A program made the position numbers and the translations under genes. DNA of 64,000 bases from an uncultured Flavobacteriaceae bacterium (lineage in GTDB: Bacteria > Bacteroidota > Bacteroidia > Flavobacteriales > Flavobacteriaceae). The notes under the pieces were generated by a model that had not been told where the DNA came from, searched no databases, and saw only the letters and a list, made by a program, of their open reading frames with translations. Shown one piece after another: positions 28,426 to 36,924 of this stretch (position 1 is the stretch's first letter; each line of letters starts with the position of its first letter). Location of the stretch: positions 267,546-331,545 of the forward strand of contig CANNCM010000002.1 in assembly GCA_947503105.1 (NCBI GenBank). The letters are read 5' to 3'.

Positions 28426-29265
28426 CTAAGGAATCCATTTTTTGTTAAAATTTGGTTGGCGTTTTTCTAAAAAGGCATCTCTGCCTTCCTTGGCTTCGTC
28501 TGTCATATAGGCCAATCGCGTGGCTTCTCCGGCAAAAACTTGTTGGCCAACCATACCATCGTCGGTAAGGTTCATTGCGAATTTTAACATTTTTATTGAA
28601 ATTGGCGATTTTTCTAAAATTTCTTGTCCCCATTCAAAAGCTGTTTGCTCCAGTTCTTCATGTGGAATAACGGCATTGACCATCCCCATTTCATAGGCCT
28701 CTTGTGCAGAGTAGTTACGGCCTAAAAAGAAAATCTCTCGTGCTTTTTTCTGACCTACCATTTTGGCTAAATAAGCAGAACCATAGCCTCCATCAAAACT
28801 CGTAACATCGGCATCGGTTTGCTTAAAAATAGCGTGTTCTTTACTTGCCAAAGTCAAATCACAAACGACATGCAAACTATGTCCGCCACCAACGGCCCAT
28901 CCAGAAACAACAGCAATGACAGCTTTTGGCATAAATCGAATGAGGCGTTGCACCTCCAAAATGTTGAGACGGTGGTAGCCATCTTTACCAACATAACCTT
29001 CTTGACCTCTGGCTTTTTGATCGCCCCCACTACAAAAAGAAAAGACACCATCTTTTGGTGATGGCCCCTCAGAACTTAATAGCACAACCCCAATGGAAGT
29101 GTCTTCATTGGCATCATGAAATGCTCTTAATAATTCAGATGTTGTTTGAGGTCTGAATGCATTTCTTACTTCTGGACGATTGAACGCAATTCGCGCTACT
29201 CCGTTACACTTTTTGTATGTAATATCCTCAAATTCAATTGCGGTTTTCCATTGTATTGCACTCAT
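28426..29265 (-). CDS. menB: 1,4-Dihydroxy-2-naphthoyl-CoA synthase
   Basis: Crotonase-fold enzyme that closes the naphthoquinone ring. The 279 residues contain FCSGGDQKARGQEGY (about 77-91), the oxyanion segment GWAVGGGHSLHVVCD, and DADVTSFDGGYGSAYLAKMVG with the MenB-specific loop residues. Length and motifs clearly separate it from general enoyl-CoA hydratases. It follows the S1-domain gene by 9 bp. Confidence 0.94.
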   Translation of the reverse strand: MSAIQWKTAIEFEDITYKKCNGVARIAFNRPEVRNAFRPQTTSELLRAFHDANEDTSIGVVLLSSEGPSPKDGVFSFCSGGDQKARGQEGYVGKDGYHRLNILEVQRLIRFMPKAVIAVVSGWAVGGGHSLHVVCDLTLASKEHAIFKQTDADVTSFDGGYGSAYLAKMVGQKKAREIFFLGRNYSAQEAYEMGMVNAVIPHEELEQTAFEWGQEILEKSPISIKMLKFAMNLTDDGMVGQQVFAGEATRLAYMTDEAKEGRDAFLEKRQPNFNKKWIP

Positions 29266-29274
29266 ATTTCAGTA

Positions 29275-30111
29275 TTATTTATTGATGACATAAATTCCAT
29301 CGGGTTCTAGGCGTACCAAACGTTTTCTGTAGAGAGTTCCCAATGCTTTTTTAAAACTTTTTTTACTCATTTGTGCGACGGCTTTGATAGATTCTGGTGA
29401 CGATTTGTCAGTAATATCCAAAAACCCATTGTTGTCGTTAATGAGCTCCAAAAGAGTTTGGGCGCTAGGTTCAATATTACGATAACCTATTTGAGATAGA
29501 CTAATGTCAATTTTATTATTTGGTCTGATTTTTTTGACAATTCCTTTTAGCTTGTCCCCTATACTTAAATCTTTAAAAATATCATCTTTGAATATCAATC
29601 CCAAATGGCGTTTGTTGATGATTACATTCATGCCAAGATCTGAGGGGTGAGACACTATCAAATCAACTTCTTCAAAAGGGGCTACAGTGAGTTCTTTATT
29701 GTCTAAAAAACGGTTCGTTTTGCTGGACGCCACCAAACGCTCTGAAGTTTCATCTACATAGCAATAGACTAAATACCACCCTCCTTTTTTCATTTTAAAA
29801 GCTTGTTCTCGAAAAGGACAAAATAATTCTTTCACCATTCCCCAATCTAAAAATGCGCCAAATTCATTGACAGCATTGCAACGCAAAAGGGCAAATTCTC
29901 CTTTTTTAATGTATGGCGTATCCGTTACGGCAACCAAGCGTTCTTCGTTGTCCAAATAGACAAAAACGTCTAAAATATCATCGATTTCAAACGTGTTGGG
30001 AACATACCTGTTGGGTAACAAAACTTCGTTGTCTTCCTCATCACCCAAAAACAACCCTGGATCTGTATCCCTTAAAATTCTTAAACTATTTATTTCCCCT
30101 ATTCGAATCAT
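29275..30111 (-). CDS. S1-like RNA-binding protein, CvfB family
   Basis: Cytoplasmic protein of 278 residues with several S1/OB-fold units (for example FGAFLDWGMVKELFCPFREQ at about 97-116 and GDKLKGIVKKIRPNNKIDISLSQIG at about 189-213) and a C-terminal winged helix (SKKSFKKALGTLYRKRLVRLEPDGIYVI). This is the architecture of CvfB/YitL, an RNA-binding factor affecting virulence genes in Staphylococcus. The ATG at 30111 (MIRIGEINSLRIL) is preferred over one nine codons upstream. It is the first gene of the men operon; whether it controls it is not known. Confidence 0.85.
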   Translation of the reverse strand: MIRIGEINSLRILRDTDPGLFLGDEEDNEVLLPNRYVPNTFEIDDILDVFVYLDNEERLVAVTDTPYIKKGEFALLRCNAVNEFGAFLDWGMVKELFCPFREQAFKMKKGGWYLVYCYVDETSERLVASSKTNRFLDNKELTVAPFEEVDLIVSHPSDLGMNVIINKRHLGLIFKDDIFKDLSIGDKLKGIVKKIRPNNKIDISLSQIGYRNIEPSAQTLLELINDNNGFLDITDKSSPESIKAVAQMSKKSFKKALGTLYRKRLVRLEPDGIYVINK

Positions 30112-30297
30112 GAAGCAAAGGTAAGCATTATCGCACAAAATTGGATTGAAAAAACAGTTCCTAAATTATATTAAATTTTTGCGCATTGTACTGATAAGTA
30201 TATAATTTTTGGTTTGAATTTTTAACGTATTCTTAAAAATTGAATAATTTTCTGTTCATCGGAGTACACATATGACATTTTATATAATTTAGCTGAA

Positions 30298-31152
30298 ATG
30301 AAAAGATATACCATTTTAATTCATTGCAAAGATCAGCAAGGGATTATCGCAGCAACAACAAGTTTTATACTTGAGAATCAAGGGAATATTACCTATGTAG
30401 ATCAACATGTTGATCATCAACAAATGGTGTTTTTTATGCGGTTGGAGTGTGATTTTGAAACTGCAACATTCAACAGTGAGGATTTTTCTAATTCATTTGC
30501 AACATCAGTTGCCAATTTGTTTGATATGAACTGGGACATGTTTGATTCTGAAACCGTTCCAAAAATGGCACTTTTCGTGTCAAAATACGATCATTGTTTA
30601 TACGATATATTAGGGCGATATAAATCTGGCGAATTGAAAGTAGAAATTCCATTCATTGCGAGTAATCATAACGATTTAGAACCTATTGCCAAGCGTTTTG
30701 ATATTCCTTTTTTTCATGTTCCTATTTCTGCTGATACACGACAAGACGCAGAGCTTCAACACCTGAAATTACTCCAAAACCATTCAATCGATTTTGTGGT
30801 ATTGGCCCGATATATGCAAATTATTCCTCAAGGATTGATAGACGCCTATCCCTCAAAAATCATTAATATTCATCATTCTTTTTTGCCAGCTTTTGTAGGT
30901 GCAAAACCTTATCATTCTGCATTTGAGCGCGGCGTAAAAATTATTGGAGCAACGTCACATTATGTGACTACTGCATTAGATGCTGGCCCAATCATAGCGC
31001 AAGATGTGTCTCGAGTTTCCCACACCCATACCATCAAGGATTTGATTAATATAGGGCGGGATTTGGAAAAAATTGTGCTTTCCACAGCCATCAAATACCA
31101 TATCCAAAGAAAAGTGATGGTGTATGATAATAAAACAGTTATTTTTTCTTGA
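30298..31152 (+). CDS. purU: Formyltetrahydrofolate deformylase
   Basis: Hydrolyses 10-formyl-THF to formate and THF, balancing one-carbon units for purine synthesis. An N-terminal ACT domain (about 1-85; YTILIHCKDQQGIIAATTSFI) binds the glycine/methionine signals. The formyltransferase-like domain has VVLARYMQII, the catalytic stretch INIHHSFLPAF and the Asp in TTALDAGPII. At 284 residues the gene is full length. It is divergent from the S1-domain gene and is followed by a terminator. Confidence 0.94.
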   Translation: MKRYTILIHCKDQQGIIAATTSFILENQGNITYVDQHVDHQQMVFFMRLECDFETATFNSEDFSNSFATSVANLFDMNWDMFDSETVPKMALFVSKYDHCLYDILGRYKSGELKVEIPFIASNHNDLEPIAKRFDIPFFHVPISADTRQDAELQHLKLLQNHSIDFVVLARYMQIIPQGLIDAYPSKIINIHHSFLPAFVGAKPYHSAFERGVKIIGATSHYVTTALDAGPIIAQDVSRVSHTHTIKDLINIGRDLEKIVLSTAIKYHIQRKVMVYDNKTVIFS

Positions 31153-31164
31153 TTTTTATAACAC

Positions 31165-31196
31165 AAAAAGCATCATGATATTCATAATGCTTTTTT
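31165..31196 (+). terminator. Rho-independent terminator after purU
   Basis: AAAAAGCATCATGA, short loop, TTCATAATGC then six T; the stem has two mismatched positions but the AAGCAT/ATGCTT base is exact. Confidence 0.8.
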
Positions 31197-31323
31197 ATGA
31201 TTTTGGTTTTCAATTATTGCTTTTCTAGAGAGTGATTTCCCTTTTTACTAATTCCGTAAGTCGGATGGTCTTGAATTCACTCTGTTTACTCGGTTCCAAA
31301 TGGCTGCCAACAATTAAATATGA

Positions 31324-31662
31324 TTAATACACATTTTCTTTGCCAAAATGCTTTGTCAATAAATAATAGACTACAACTCGATATTTGGTACGATTGGACC
31401 GCCCATAAATATCCAAAACCTTCTCGATACCTTCTTTTAATCTTGGAGAATCGTTAAGGCCTAATTTTTTAATTAAAAAGTTTTTGCGAATCGTTTCAAT
31501 TTCAGAAGCATCACTCCCTGCAACGGTACTAGCATCAACATTATAAATTGCTGGGCCACAACCAATGGTTACTTTGGTCAGTAGTTCCATATCTGGATTA
31601 TGATTACATTTTGTTTTTAAATCGTCTGCATACTTTTGGATAAGTTGTTCTCTTTTGTTCAT
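31324..31662 (-). CDS. DUF2853 family protein
   Basis: Small soluble helical protein of 112 residues. The segments YADDLKTKCNHNPDMELLTKVTIGCGPAIYN and ETIRKNFLIKKLGL match the DUF2853 family, which has a known fold but no assigned function. It stands alone between purU and menD; upstream lies a sequence resembling the ATGTGAC...ATGTGTC repeat (31720-31757, minus). A promoter or regulatory role for that element is inferred. Confidence 0.85.
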   Translation of the reverse strand: MNKREQLIQKYADDLKTKCNHNPDMELLTKVTIGCGPAIYNVDASTVAGSDASEIETIRKNFLIKKLGLNDSPRLKEGIEKVLDIYGRSNRTKYRVVVYYLLTKHFGKENVY

Positions 31663-31718
31663 AATAATTTAGGGTTTATTTATATTATATTTGATATTAT
31701 TAAAAGTAATATCCTATG

Positions 31719-31757
31719 TGTTTTGACACATAATTTTCAAAAAAGTCACATTTTTTT
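31719..31757 (-). repeat. Diverged copy of the ATGTGAC...ATGTGTC element
   Basis: Read on the minus strand this has AAAATGTGACTTTTTTG followed by ATTATGTGTCAAA, matching the inner part of the 85-bp repeats at 19.4 and 20.1 kb with several substitutions. It lies upstream of the DUF2853 gene. Confidence 0.5.
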
Positions 31758-31765
31758 TTAAAAAT

Positions 31766-33451
31766 TTAAACTAATTGATCGAAATAAGAGAGAAGAATTG
31801 TGTCATTTTCGGAAGATGGAGTGAAAATTTCTAGCAATTTTGGTGATTTATTTTCTTCAAAAAATTCTGATAAAGCTTCATTTAGTGTCGCCGTTGAATC
31901 TGCTGAGCTGTATTCAAAGCCATGATCGAGAGCTAGTGCTTTTGCTGTGCGCTGGTGTTTGGTTTCAAAATAAGTTTCAAAAAGTTGAGAATTATCATTC
32001 CCAGGAAGAATTCTAAAAATCCCACCACCAGAGTTATTAATGACTATAATTTTAAAATTTTCGGGGATATAATTGTTCCACAACCCATTTATATCATAAA
32101 AAAAACTCAAATCACCAGTGATCAAAAGTGTGGGGAGTTGGGAAACAACAGAAGCCCCAACGGCCGTACTTGTAGAACCATCGATACCACTTGTCCCACG
32201 GTTGCAATACAATTGTATTGAATTGTGAAACTCAAAGAGTTGCAAATAACGAATGGCAGAGCTGTTTCCAGATTGAACCATATACTGCTTAGGAATGGCC
32301 GAAGCGATCAATTCAAAGGCCTTAAAATCGCTAAAAGGCATGGTTTTTAGGTACGACGCATGTCTTTTCAATCGTGTGTTTTTAATAGCGTTCCATGTCT
32401 CAAAATAAGGGCTTGAAGTTGGGTTGGAAGTTTTTAAAAGTTGCTCAAAAAACTCATTTGGACGGCATTTGAAATGCGCACTTAGACTAAAATAAGTATC
32501 GTTTGCCCTGTATGGATCAATATGCCAATGGTGTTTGGGTTGATATTGTCTTAAAAAAGCTTTTATTTTTTTGGAAATAATTAAACCTCCAAAAGTCAAT
32601 AGAAGTTCTGGTTGAAGTGCTTTAAATTCATTTGCTTTTAAAGGCGCTATTAACTGATCAATAGACGGAAAAAAGTTGGGGTGATGCAAATTAGAAGTTG
32701 TTTCTGTAAGAACAATCACAGAGGGGTCGTTGGCCAAATACTCAATAATCGATGATTCTAAAGCATCGGGTGGATTTACACCTACTAAAACTAACTTGCG
32801 TTTGGCATTTTGCCATGTTTTTTGGGTAGATTTATTAAGACGAAGATGCCCCTTAGTCGCAACATTTCTGGAAATATTTTTAATTGTAATGGGTTGGTTT
32901 ACAGTTTCGTACAAAGGTTCATCGAAAGGCACGTTGATATGCACTGGGCCCATTTTTTCTTGGGCAGTTTCAAGAGCTTTTAATATGAGGTGTTGTGCTT
33001 TGTGTTGAAAATGATGTACTCCAAAGAGAAAACGCTTTTGTGTGGGCTTCAAATTGGCTTCAAAAAGAATATGTTTACCAAAAGCATGTGGCTGAATAAT
33101 CGTTTGACCATCGCCAACATTAATCAGATGTGGTGGTCGATCTGCAGAAATAACAACCAAAGGGAGTCCCGTATAATAAGCTTCTGCAACCGCAGGATAA
33201 TAATTTAACAAAGCACTGCCAGAAGTACAAATGAGAGCAACAGCTTCTGAAGTTTGCTGTGCAATCCCTAATGCAAAAAAAGCAGCAGCACGCTCATCGA
33301 CAATACTATAGCAATTAAAAAAAGAATGATTGGTAAATCCAAGAGTTAGCGGTGCATTTCGGCTTCCAGGAGAAATGACAATATGCTTTACCCCTTTGGC
33401 TTTACAAAGCTGAATTATGAATTGCGCTAAATCGTGTTTTGGCCATTTCAT
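31766..33451 (-). CDS. menD: SEPHCHC synthase (MenD)
   Basis: Thiamine diphosphate enzyme joining 2-oxoglutarate and isochorismate, the first committed step to menaquinone. The 561 residues show the N-terminal TPP half (HIVISPGSRNAPLTLGF with ERAAAFFALGIAQ) and the C-terminal pyrophosphate motif GDLSFFYDINGLW followed by NNSGGGIFRILPG. The ATG at 33451 (MKWPKHDLAQFI) is chosen; a start ten codons upstream is unlike the family. It follows menF by 54 bp. Confidence 0.94.
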   Translation of the reverse strand: MKWPKHDLAQFIIQLCKAKGVKHIVISPGSRNAPLTLGFTNHSFFNCYSIVDERAAAFFALGIAQQTSEAVALICTSGSALLNYYPAVAEAYYTGLPLVVISADRPPHLINVGDGQTIIQPHAFGKHILFEANLKPTQKRFLFGVHHFQHKAQHLILKALETAQEKMGPVHINVPFDEPLYETVNQPITIKNISRNVATKGHLRLNKSTQKTWQNAKRKLVLVGVNPPDALESSIIEYLANDPSVIVLTETTSNLHHPNFFPSIDQLIAPLKANEFKALQPELLLTFGGLIISKKIKAFLRQYQPKHHWHIDPYRANDTYFSLSAHFKCRPNEFFEQLLKTSNPTSSPYFETWNAIKNTRLKRHASYLKTMPFSDFKAFELIASAIPKQYMVQSGNSSAIRYLQLFEFHNSIQLYCNRGTSGIDGSTSTAVGASVVSQLPTLLITGDLSFFYDINGLWNNYIPENFKIIVINNSGGGIFRILPGNDNSQLFETYFETKHQRTAKALALDHGFEYSSADSTATLNEALSEFFEENKSPKLLEIFTPSSENDTILLSYFDQLV

Positions 33452-33505
33452 CAGAGTGCAAAGGTATTCATTTTGCACCATTTTTTATATTAAAAAAGAT
33501 GTTAT

Positions 33506-34573
33506 TTAAGACTCTAAAGCGGACTTAATAGTGTTCAGTTTTGCTTCCGTTTCATGCCATTCCGTATCGGGATCAGATTTTGAAGTAATCCCCCCTCCAG
33601 CAAATAAGGTCGCCCTATTACCGTCCAAATGCATGCATCGCAAATTTACTACAAGATTAGTTTGATGAGCTTGATGATCATTAGGCATATTCAATTCACC
33701 TAAAAAACCTGAATAATATGCACGTTGTATGGATTCGTTTTGTGTTATAAAATGCATAGCCAATGGCTTTGGTGTTCCACAAACAGCGGGTGTAGGATGA
33801 ATATTGAAAATCAAATTTTTTAAAGCATCAGAAGATGAATTTAAGCGCCCAGAAAGTGTAGTTTGAAGATGCAAAAGCTTGCCCGCTTTTATGGTTTTTG
33901 GGGAAGAAACTTCTAAATCGGTCAGGTGTTCTGATAATTCTTCTTTTAAATATTCTGTAACAAATTCTTGTTCTTCATAATTTTTCTGATCCCAATCAAT
34001 TTGGGTTGAACCATCATAAACTTGAGTTCCAGCCAAAGCCATTGTTGTCACTTTACGATCTTTAATTTTCAATAAGGTTTCGGGGGATGCACCTAACCAA
34101 AAGCCTGTTTTTGGATGAAACCAGCAGTAACTGTAGGCCCTAGGATAAGATTTTGCAATAGATAAAAAAAGAGCAATAGCATTACAGTTTTCAAATTCTA
34201 GTACTGTTGTGCGTGCCAAAACAACTTTTTCTAATGCTGTTGATTTGATCTCTTCTATGGCACTTCGGATTAAATTCTTGTGAATTTTTGAATCTGATTT
34301 TAGTTCAGTTGTGCTTCGTTTTTCAAATGATGCGGATGTGGCTTCAATTTCTACTGTTTTTGATGCACTACTAGGAATCAAATAGGTAGGTAGTGTGCTA
34401 TCAAAAGGAGAAAAAACAAAACCCTTTTCTTGAAAATCAGATGCTTTGTATGCTTTTGAATTCTGTTGTAACATAACTTTGATTGACGATTTACCAAAAT
34501 CAGAATACAAAACAAAGGGTTTGTTTGCTTGAATTTGCGATTTTATAGCATCAAAAAAAGATGTTGTGGGCAT
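33506..34573 (-). CDS. menF: Isochorismate synthase
   Basis: Chorismate-utilising enzyme that makes isochorismate for menaquinone. The 355-residue protein has the family C-terminal catalytic region: ALEKVVLARTTVLEF with the general-base lysine, GFWLGASPETLLKI, MALAGTQ, HPTPAVCGTPK and FAGGGITSKSDPDTEWHETEAKL. Context with menD and a hotdog thioesterase favours menF over a siderophore entC. It is 7 bp downstream of the thioesterase gene. Confidence 0.9.
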   Translation of the reverse strand: MPTTSFFDAIKSQIQANKPFVLYSDFGKSSIKVMLQQNSKAYKASDFQEKGFVFSPFDSTLPTYLIPSSASKTVEIEATSASFEKRSTTELKSDSKIHKNLIRSAIEEIKSTALEKVVLARTTVLEFENCNAIALFLSIAKSYPRAYSYCWFHPKTGFWLGASPETLLKIKDRKVTTMALAGTQVYDGSTQIDWDQKNYEEQEFVTEYLKEELSEHLTDLEVSSPKTIKAGKLLHLQTTLSGRLNSSSDALKNLIFNIHPTPAVCGTPKPLAMHFITQNESIQRAYYSGFLGELNMPNDHQAHQTNLVVNLRCMHLDGNRATLFAGGGITSKSDPDTEWHETEAKLNTIKSALES

Positions 34574-34580
34574 TATAAAA

Positions 34581-35000
34581 TTATTTTGGAAGTGTAATTG
34601 TTGTTAATTTACACAAGGATACAAGTTCTTTATTGTCGTTTGTAACTTTGATATCGAATATCTGAGTTGTTCTACCACTGTGAATGCATATTGCTTTGGC
34701 ATAAACAAACCCCTCTTTTACACTTTTTATATGCTGAGCAGAAATATCTATCCCCCGAACAAAATAGTTATCTGTGTCGAGAAAAATATGTGCAGCAAAG
34801 CTTCCAACTGTTTCAGCCAATGCTGCAGTAGCTCCGCCATGAAGCACACCATCGGGTTGATGCACGCGTTTGTTTACAGGCATTCTTGCGGTTATAAAAT
34901 CTTCGCCAGCATCGATAAACTCGATGTGCAGGGTTTCCATTAAATTATCTTTACAAACGCTATTGGCATGTCGGAGTAATTGTTCTTTGGATAATTTCAT
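34581..35000 (-). CDS. PaaI-type hotdog thioesterase, candidate DHNA-CoA hydrolase
   Basis: The 139-residue hotdog-fold protein has the acyl-CoA thioesterase signature QPDGVLHGGATAALAETVGS (about 48-67), with the Asp/Glu and HGG of the active site. It precedes menF and menD in one minus-strand unit. Since MenB makes DHNA-CoA and a thioesterase must release DHNA before MenA, it is the natural MenI candidate here. The family is broad, so the substrate is inferred from context. Confidence 0.8.
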   Translation of the reverse strand: MKLSKEQLLRHANSVCKDNLMETLHIEFIDAGEDFITARMPVNKRVHQPDGVLHGGATAALAETVGSFAAHIFLDTDNYFVRGIDISAQHIKSVKEGFVYAKAICIHSGRTTQIFDIKVTNDNKELVSLCKLTTITLPK

Positions 35001-35071
35001 CTGCTAAAATTTTTAGTAAAAATACAAAAAGAAAAAACGGCTGAAAGGCCGTTTAACGTTAAAAATTAATG

Positions 35072-35105
35072 AAAAAAAAAGCGCAATTAAAATTGCGCTC
35101 TTTTT
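35072..35105 (-). terminator. Rho-independent terminator of the proteorhodopsin gene
   Basis: On the minus strand AGCGCAATT, short loop, AATTGCGCT is followed by nine T, about 25 bp after the proteorhodopsin stop. The A-rich upstream side may let it act weakly for the other strand. Confidence 0.85.
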
Positions 35106-35130
35106 ATATAAAGTTAAATTGGTATTGCAA

Positions 35131-35862
35131 TTAAGCTGTTTTCTTTACAGCTAAAGAGTAAATTACTAAACCAAATCCAATCTTGTTGATTGCATCTGCA
35201 ATGTTGTAAAGTACTTGCATATCAAGTTCCATTCCGAAGAATAGTCCTGCATCTCCATACCAACCTTCTGTTCCAGCCATGTAACCTACAGGATAGATTG
35301 CCCATCCAACAAGTACAAACCAGCAAAGGATTTTGTGAGCATGTAGTACATCTCCACCAGCTTCTTTTGCAAGTTTTGCAGCTCCACCTAACCAGATTTC
35401 GTACACAATTACAAAATATGCAATACCTGAAATTGTACCCCAGATAACAGCATCTCCGCCAGATTCTCCAATGTAACCAGTTACTAACATGATTACAGAA
35501 AGTAAAATCATTTTGTTTAATAAAGTTTTAGTTGCACCAGCGACTTTCAAGATCAAGTAAAACTCTACACACATTAATGGTACAGTTAAAATCCAATCTA
35601 CATAACGGAAAGCAGTTACATTTTCTAATGCTCCAGCCATAGCCGCGTCGCGCATGTACCAGTAGTGTACTGCTGCGATAAATGTAATCAAACCAGAAAC
35701 TAAAACAGATGATCTCCATTTTTTGTCAAATTGGTTCAATGATAAGAAAAAGAAAGCAGAAGCTGCCATCATAGCCATACATCCTATAAAGAATGTGAAA
35801 TTCACTGGGTCGTTAACGTTACCAGTAACGTCTGCAACAAGTGGTAAGAATAAATTTGTCAT
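35131..35862 (-). CDS. Proteorhodopsin, light-driven proton pump
   Basis: Seven-helix retinal protein of 243 residues that pumps protons outward in light. Key residues by position: proton acceptor D89 in RYVDWILTVPL, T93, donor E100 in MCVEFYLIL, H66 in AVHYWYMR, and retinal Schiff-base lysine K227 in ADAINKIGFGL. The D-T-E set marks a proton pump rather than a sodium (NDQ) or chloride pump. M97 occupies the spectral-tuning position, as in other green-absorbing flavobacterial forms. The first residues act as the signal/anchor. It is divergent from blh with 110 bp between the starts, and it has its own terminator. Confidence 0.97.
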   Translation of the reverse strand: MTNLFLPLVADVTGNVNDPVNFTFFIGCMAMMAASAFFFLSLNQFDKKWRSSVLVSGLITFIAAVHYWYMRDAAMAGALENVTAFRYVDWILTVPLMCVEFYLILKVAGATKTLLNKMILLSVIMLVTGYIGESGGDAVIWGTISGIAYFVIVYEIWLGGAAKLAKEAGGDVLHAHKILCWFVLVGWAIYPVGYMAGTEGWYGDAGLFFGMELDMQVLYNIADAINKIGFGLVIYSLAVKKTA

Positions 35863-35883
35863 TTTTCTAAAAATTTTGTTAGT

Positions 35884-35901
35884 TTTGTTTAAACAAATGT
35901 A
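35884..35901. promoter_or_regulatory. Palindrome TTTGTTTAAACAAA overlapping the proteorhodopsin -7 element
   Basis: A perfect 14-bp palindrome (35884-35897) overlaps TACATTTG on the minus strand (35901-35894), which fits the Bacteroidota TAnnTTTG -7 element about 32 bp from the proteorhodopsin ATG. The overlap places an operator-like site at the probable transcription start. The left half TTTGTTTAA recurs in the photolyase-cluster promoters. Confidence 0.6.
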
Positions 35902-35972
35902 TCAATTTTTTAGACAAATCATTATCAATTCCCTTTTTTTTTGTCCCAAAATTAGTTATTTAACAAATATTT

Positions 35973-36857
35973 ATGAAAAAAATTTATAGATTCTCAATTG
36001 TTTCCAGCTTCCTTGGATTGTGGATCACCACCCTATTTCCAGAGGACATTGAGTTGTTTTTAGGCTTTTTTCTCATTTTTACTTTCGGAATGATTCACGG
36101 CTCCAACGATATTCTAATTGTTAACAAGTTATTAAAGAAATCACAATCTAATTTTATAAAAATTCTTGCCACGTATCTGTTAGTGGTTAGTGTTGCTGTA
36201 CTCATTTTCTATTGGCTTCCTGCCATTGCTTTGGTTCTCTTTGTAGGTTTCAGTGCCTATCACTTTGGAGAGCAGCACTGGGAAGAGTCCCTTGTAAATA
36301 CACATAATATCCCAAAAAGAATTTACTTTTTTGCCTATGGCCTTTTTGTATTGTTTATGGTGTTTTACTTCAATGAAAGTAGTGTGAAAATGATTGTTAA
36401 CGAAATCAGTGGTGTGACATTAAATGAATTATATACAAAGGAGGTCTTGATAATATTGAGTGTGACTTTGCTGTGTATTTTGTTTTATATGTTGAAGCGA
36501 AAAGAAATTATGTCAAACACACTTGCGAAAGAACTTTTTACTCTTTTGGTGCTGGTCATTATCTTTAAATCTTCGTCCCTAATTTGGGGTTTTACAATAT
36601 ATTTTATCATATGGCACAGCATTCCGTCTTTAATGGAGCAAGTGAAGTTTGCCTACGGAACCCTCGAAAAGAATACTATTGTGAACTATACAAAGTCTGC
36701 ATTCCCCTACTGGCTTGTTTCTTTAATTGGTATGACTATTTTATATTTTATTTTTAAGGACGAAAAACATTTTTACAGCTTATTTTTCGCTTTTATTGCA
36801 GCAGTAACATTTCCGCATTCTATTGTGATGCTGAAAATGTTTACTGAAAAAAAATAA
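35973..36857 (+). CDS. blh: Beta-carotene 15,15'-dioxygenase, Brp/Blh family
   Basis: Integral membrane dioxygenase that cleaves beta-carotene to two retinals, supplying the proteorhodopsin chromophore. The 294-residue protein has about eight or nine membrane helices and the conserved histidines for the iron centre in GMIHGSNDI, YHFGEQHWEE, IWHSIPSL and FPHSIVML. Divergent pairing with proteorhodopsin is typical of marine Flavobacteriia. The carotenoid (crt) genes that make the substrate are not in the window. Confidence 0.95.
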   Translation: MKKIYRFSIVSSFLGLWITTLFPEDIELFLGFFLIFTFGMIHGSNDILIVNKLLKKSQSNFIKILATYLLVVSVAVLIFYWLPAIALVLFVGFSAYHFGEQHWEESLVNTHNIPKRIYFFAYGLFVLFMVFYFNESSVKMIVNEISGVTLNELYTKEVLIILSVTLLCILFYMLKRKEIMSNTLAKELFTLLVLVIIFKSSSLIWGFTIYFIIWHSIPSLMEQVKFAYGTLEKNTIVNYTKSAFPYWLVSLIGMTILYFIFKDEKHFYSLFFAFIAAVTFPHSIVMLKMFTEKK

Positions 36858-36870
36858 AATTATAACAAAT

Positions 36871-36908
36871 AAAAAAAGCACAATCACCGATATGATTGTG
36901 CTTTTTTA
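36871..36908. terminator. Bidirectional terminator between blh and dnaK
   Basis: AAAAAAAGCACAATCA, a six-base loop and TGATTGTGCTTTTTT form a perfect stem with A and T tracts on either side, serving the convergent blh (plus) and dnaK (minus). Confidence 0.9.
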
Positions 36909-36924
36909 TTAGACAAATTGATGC

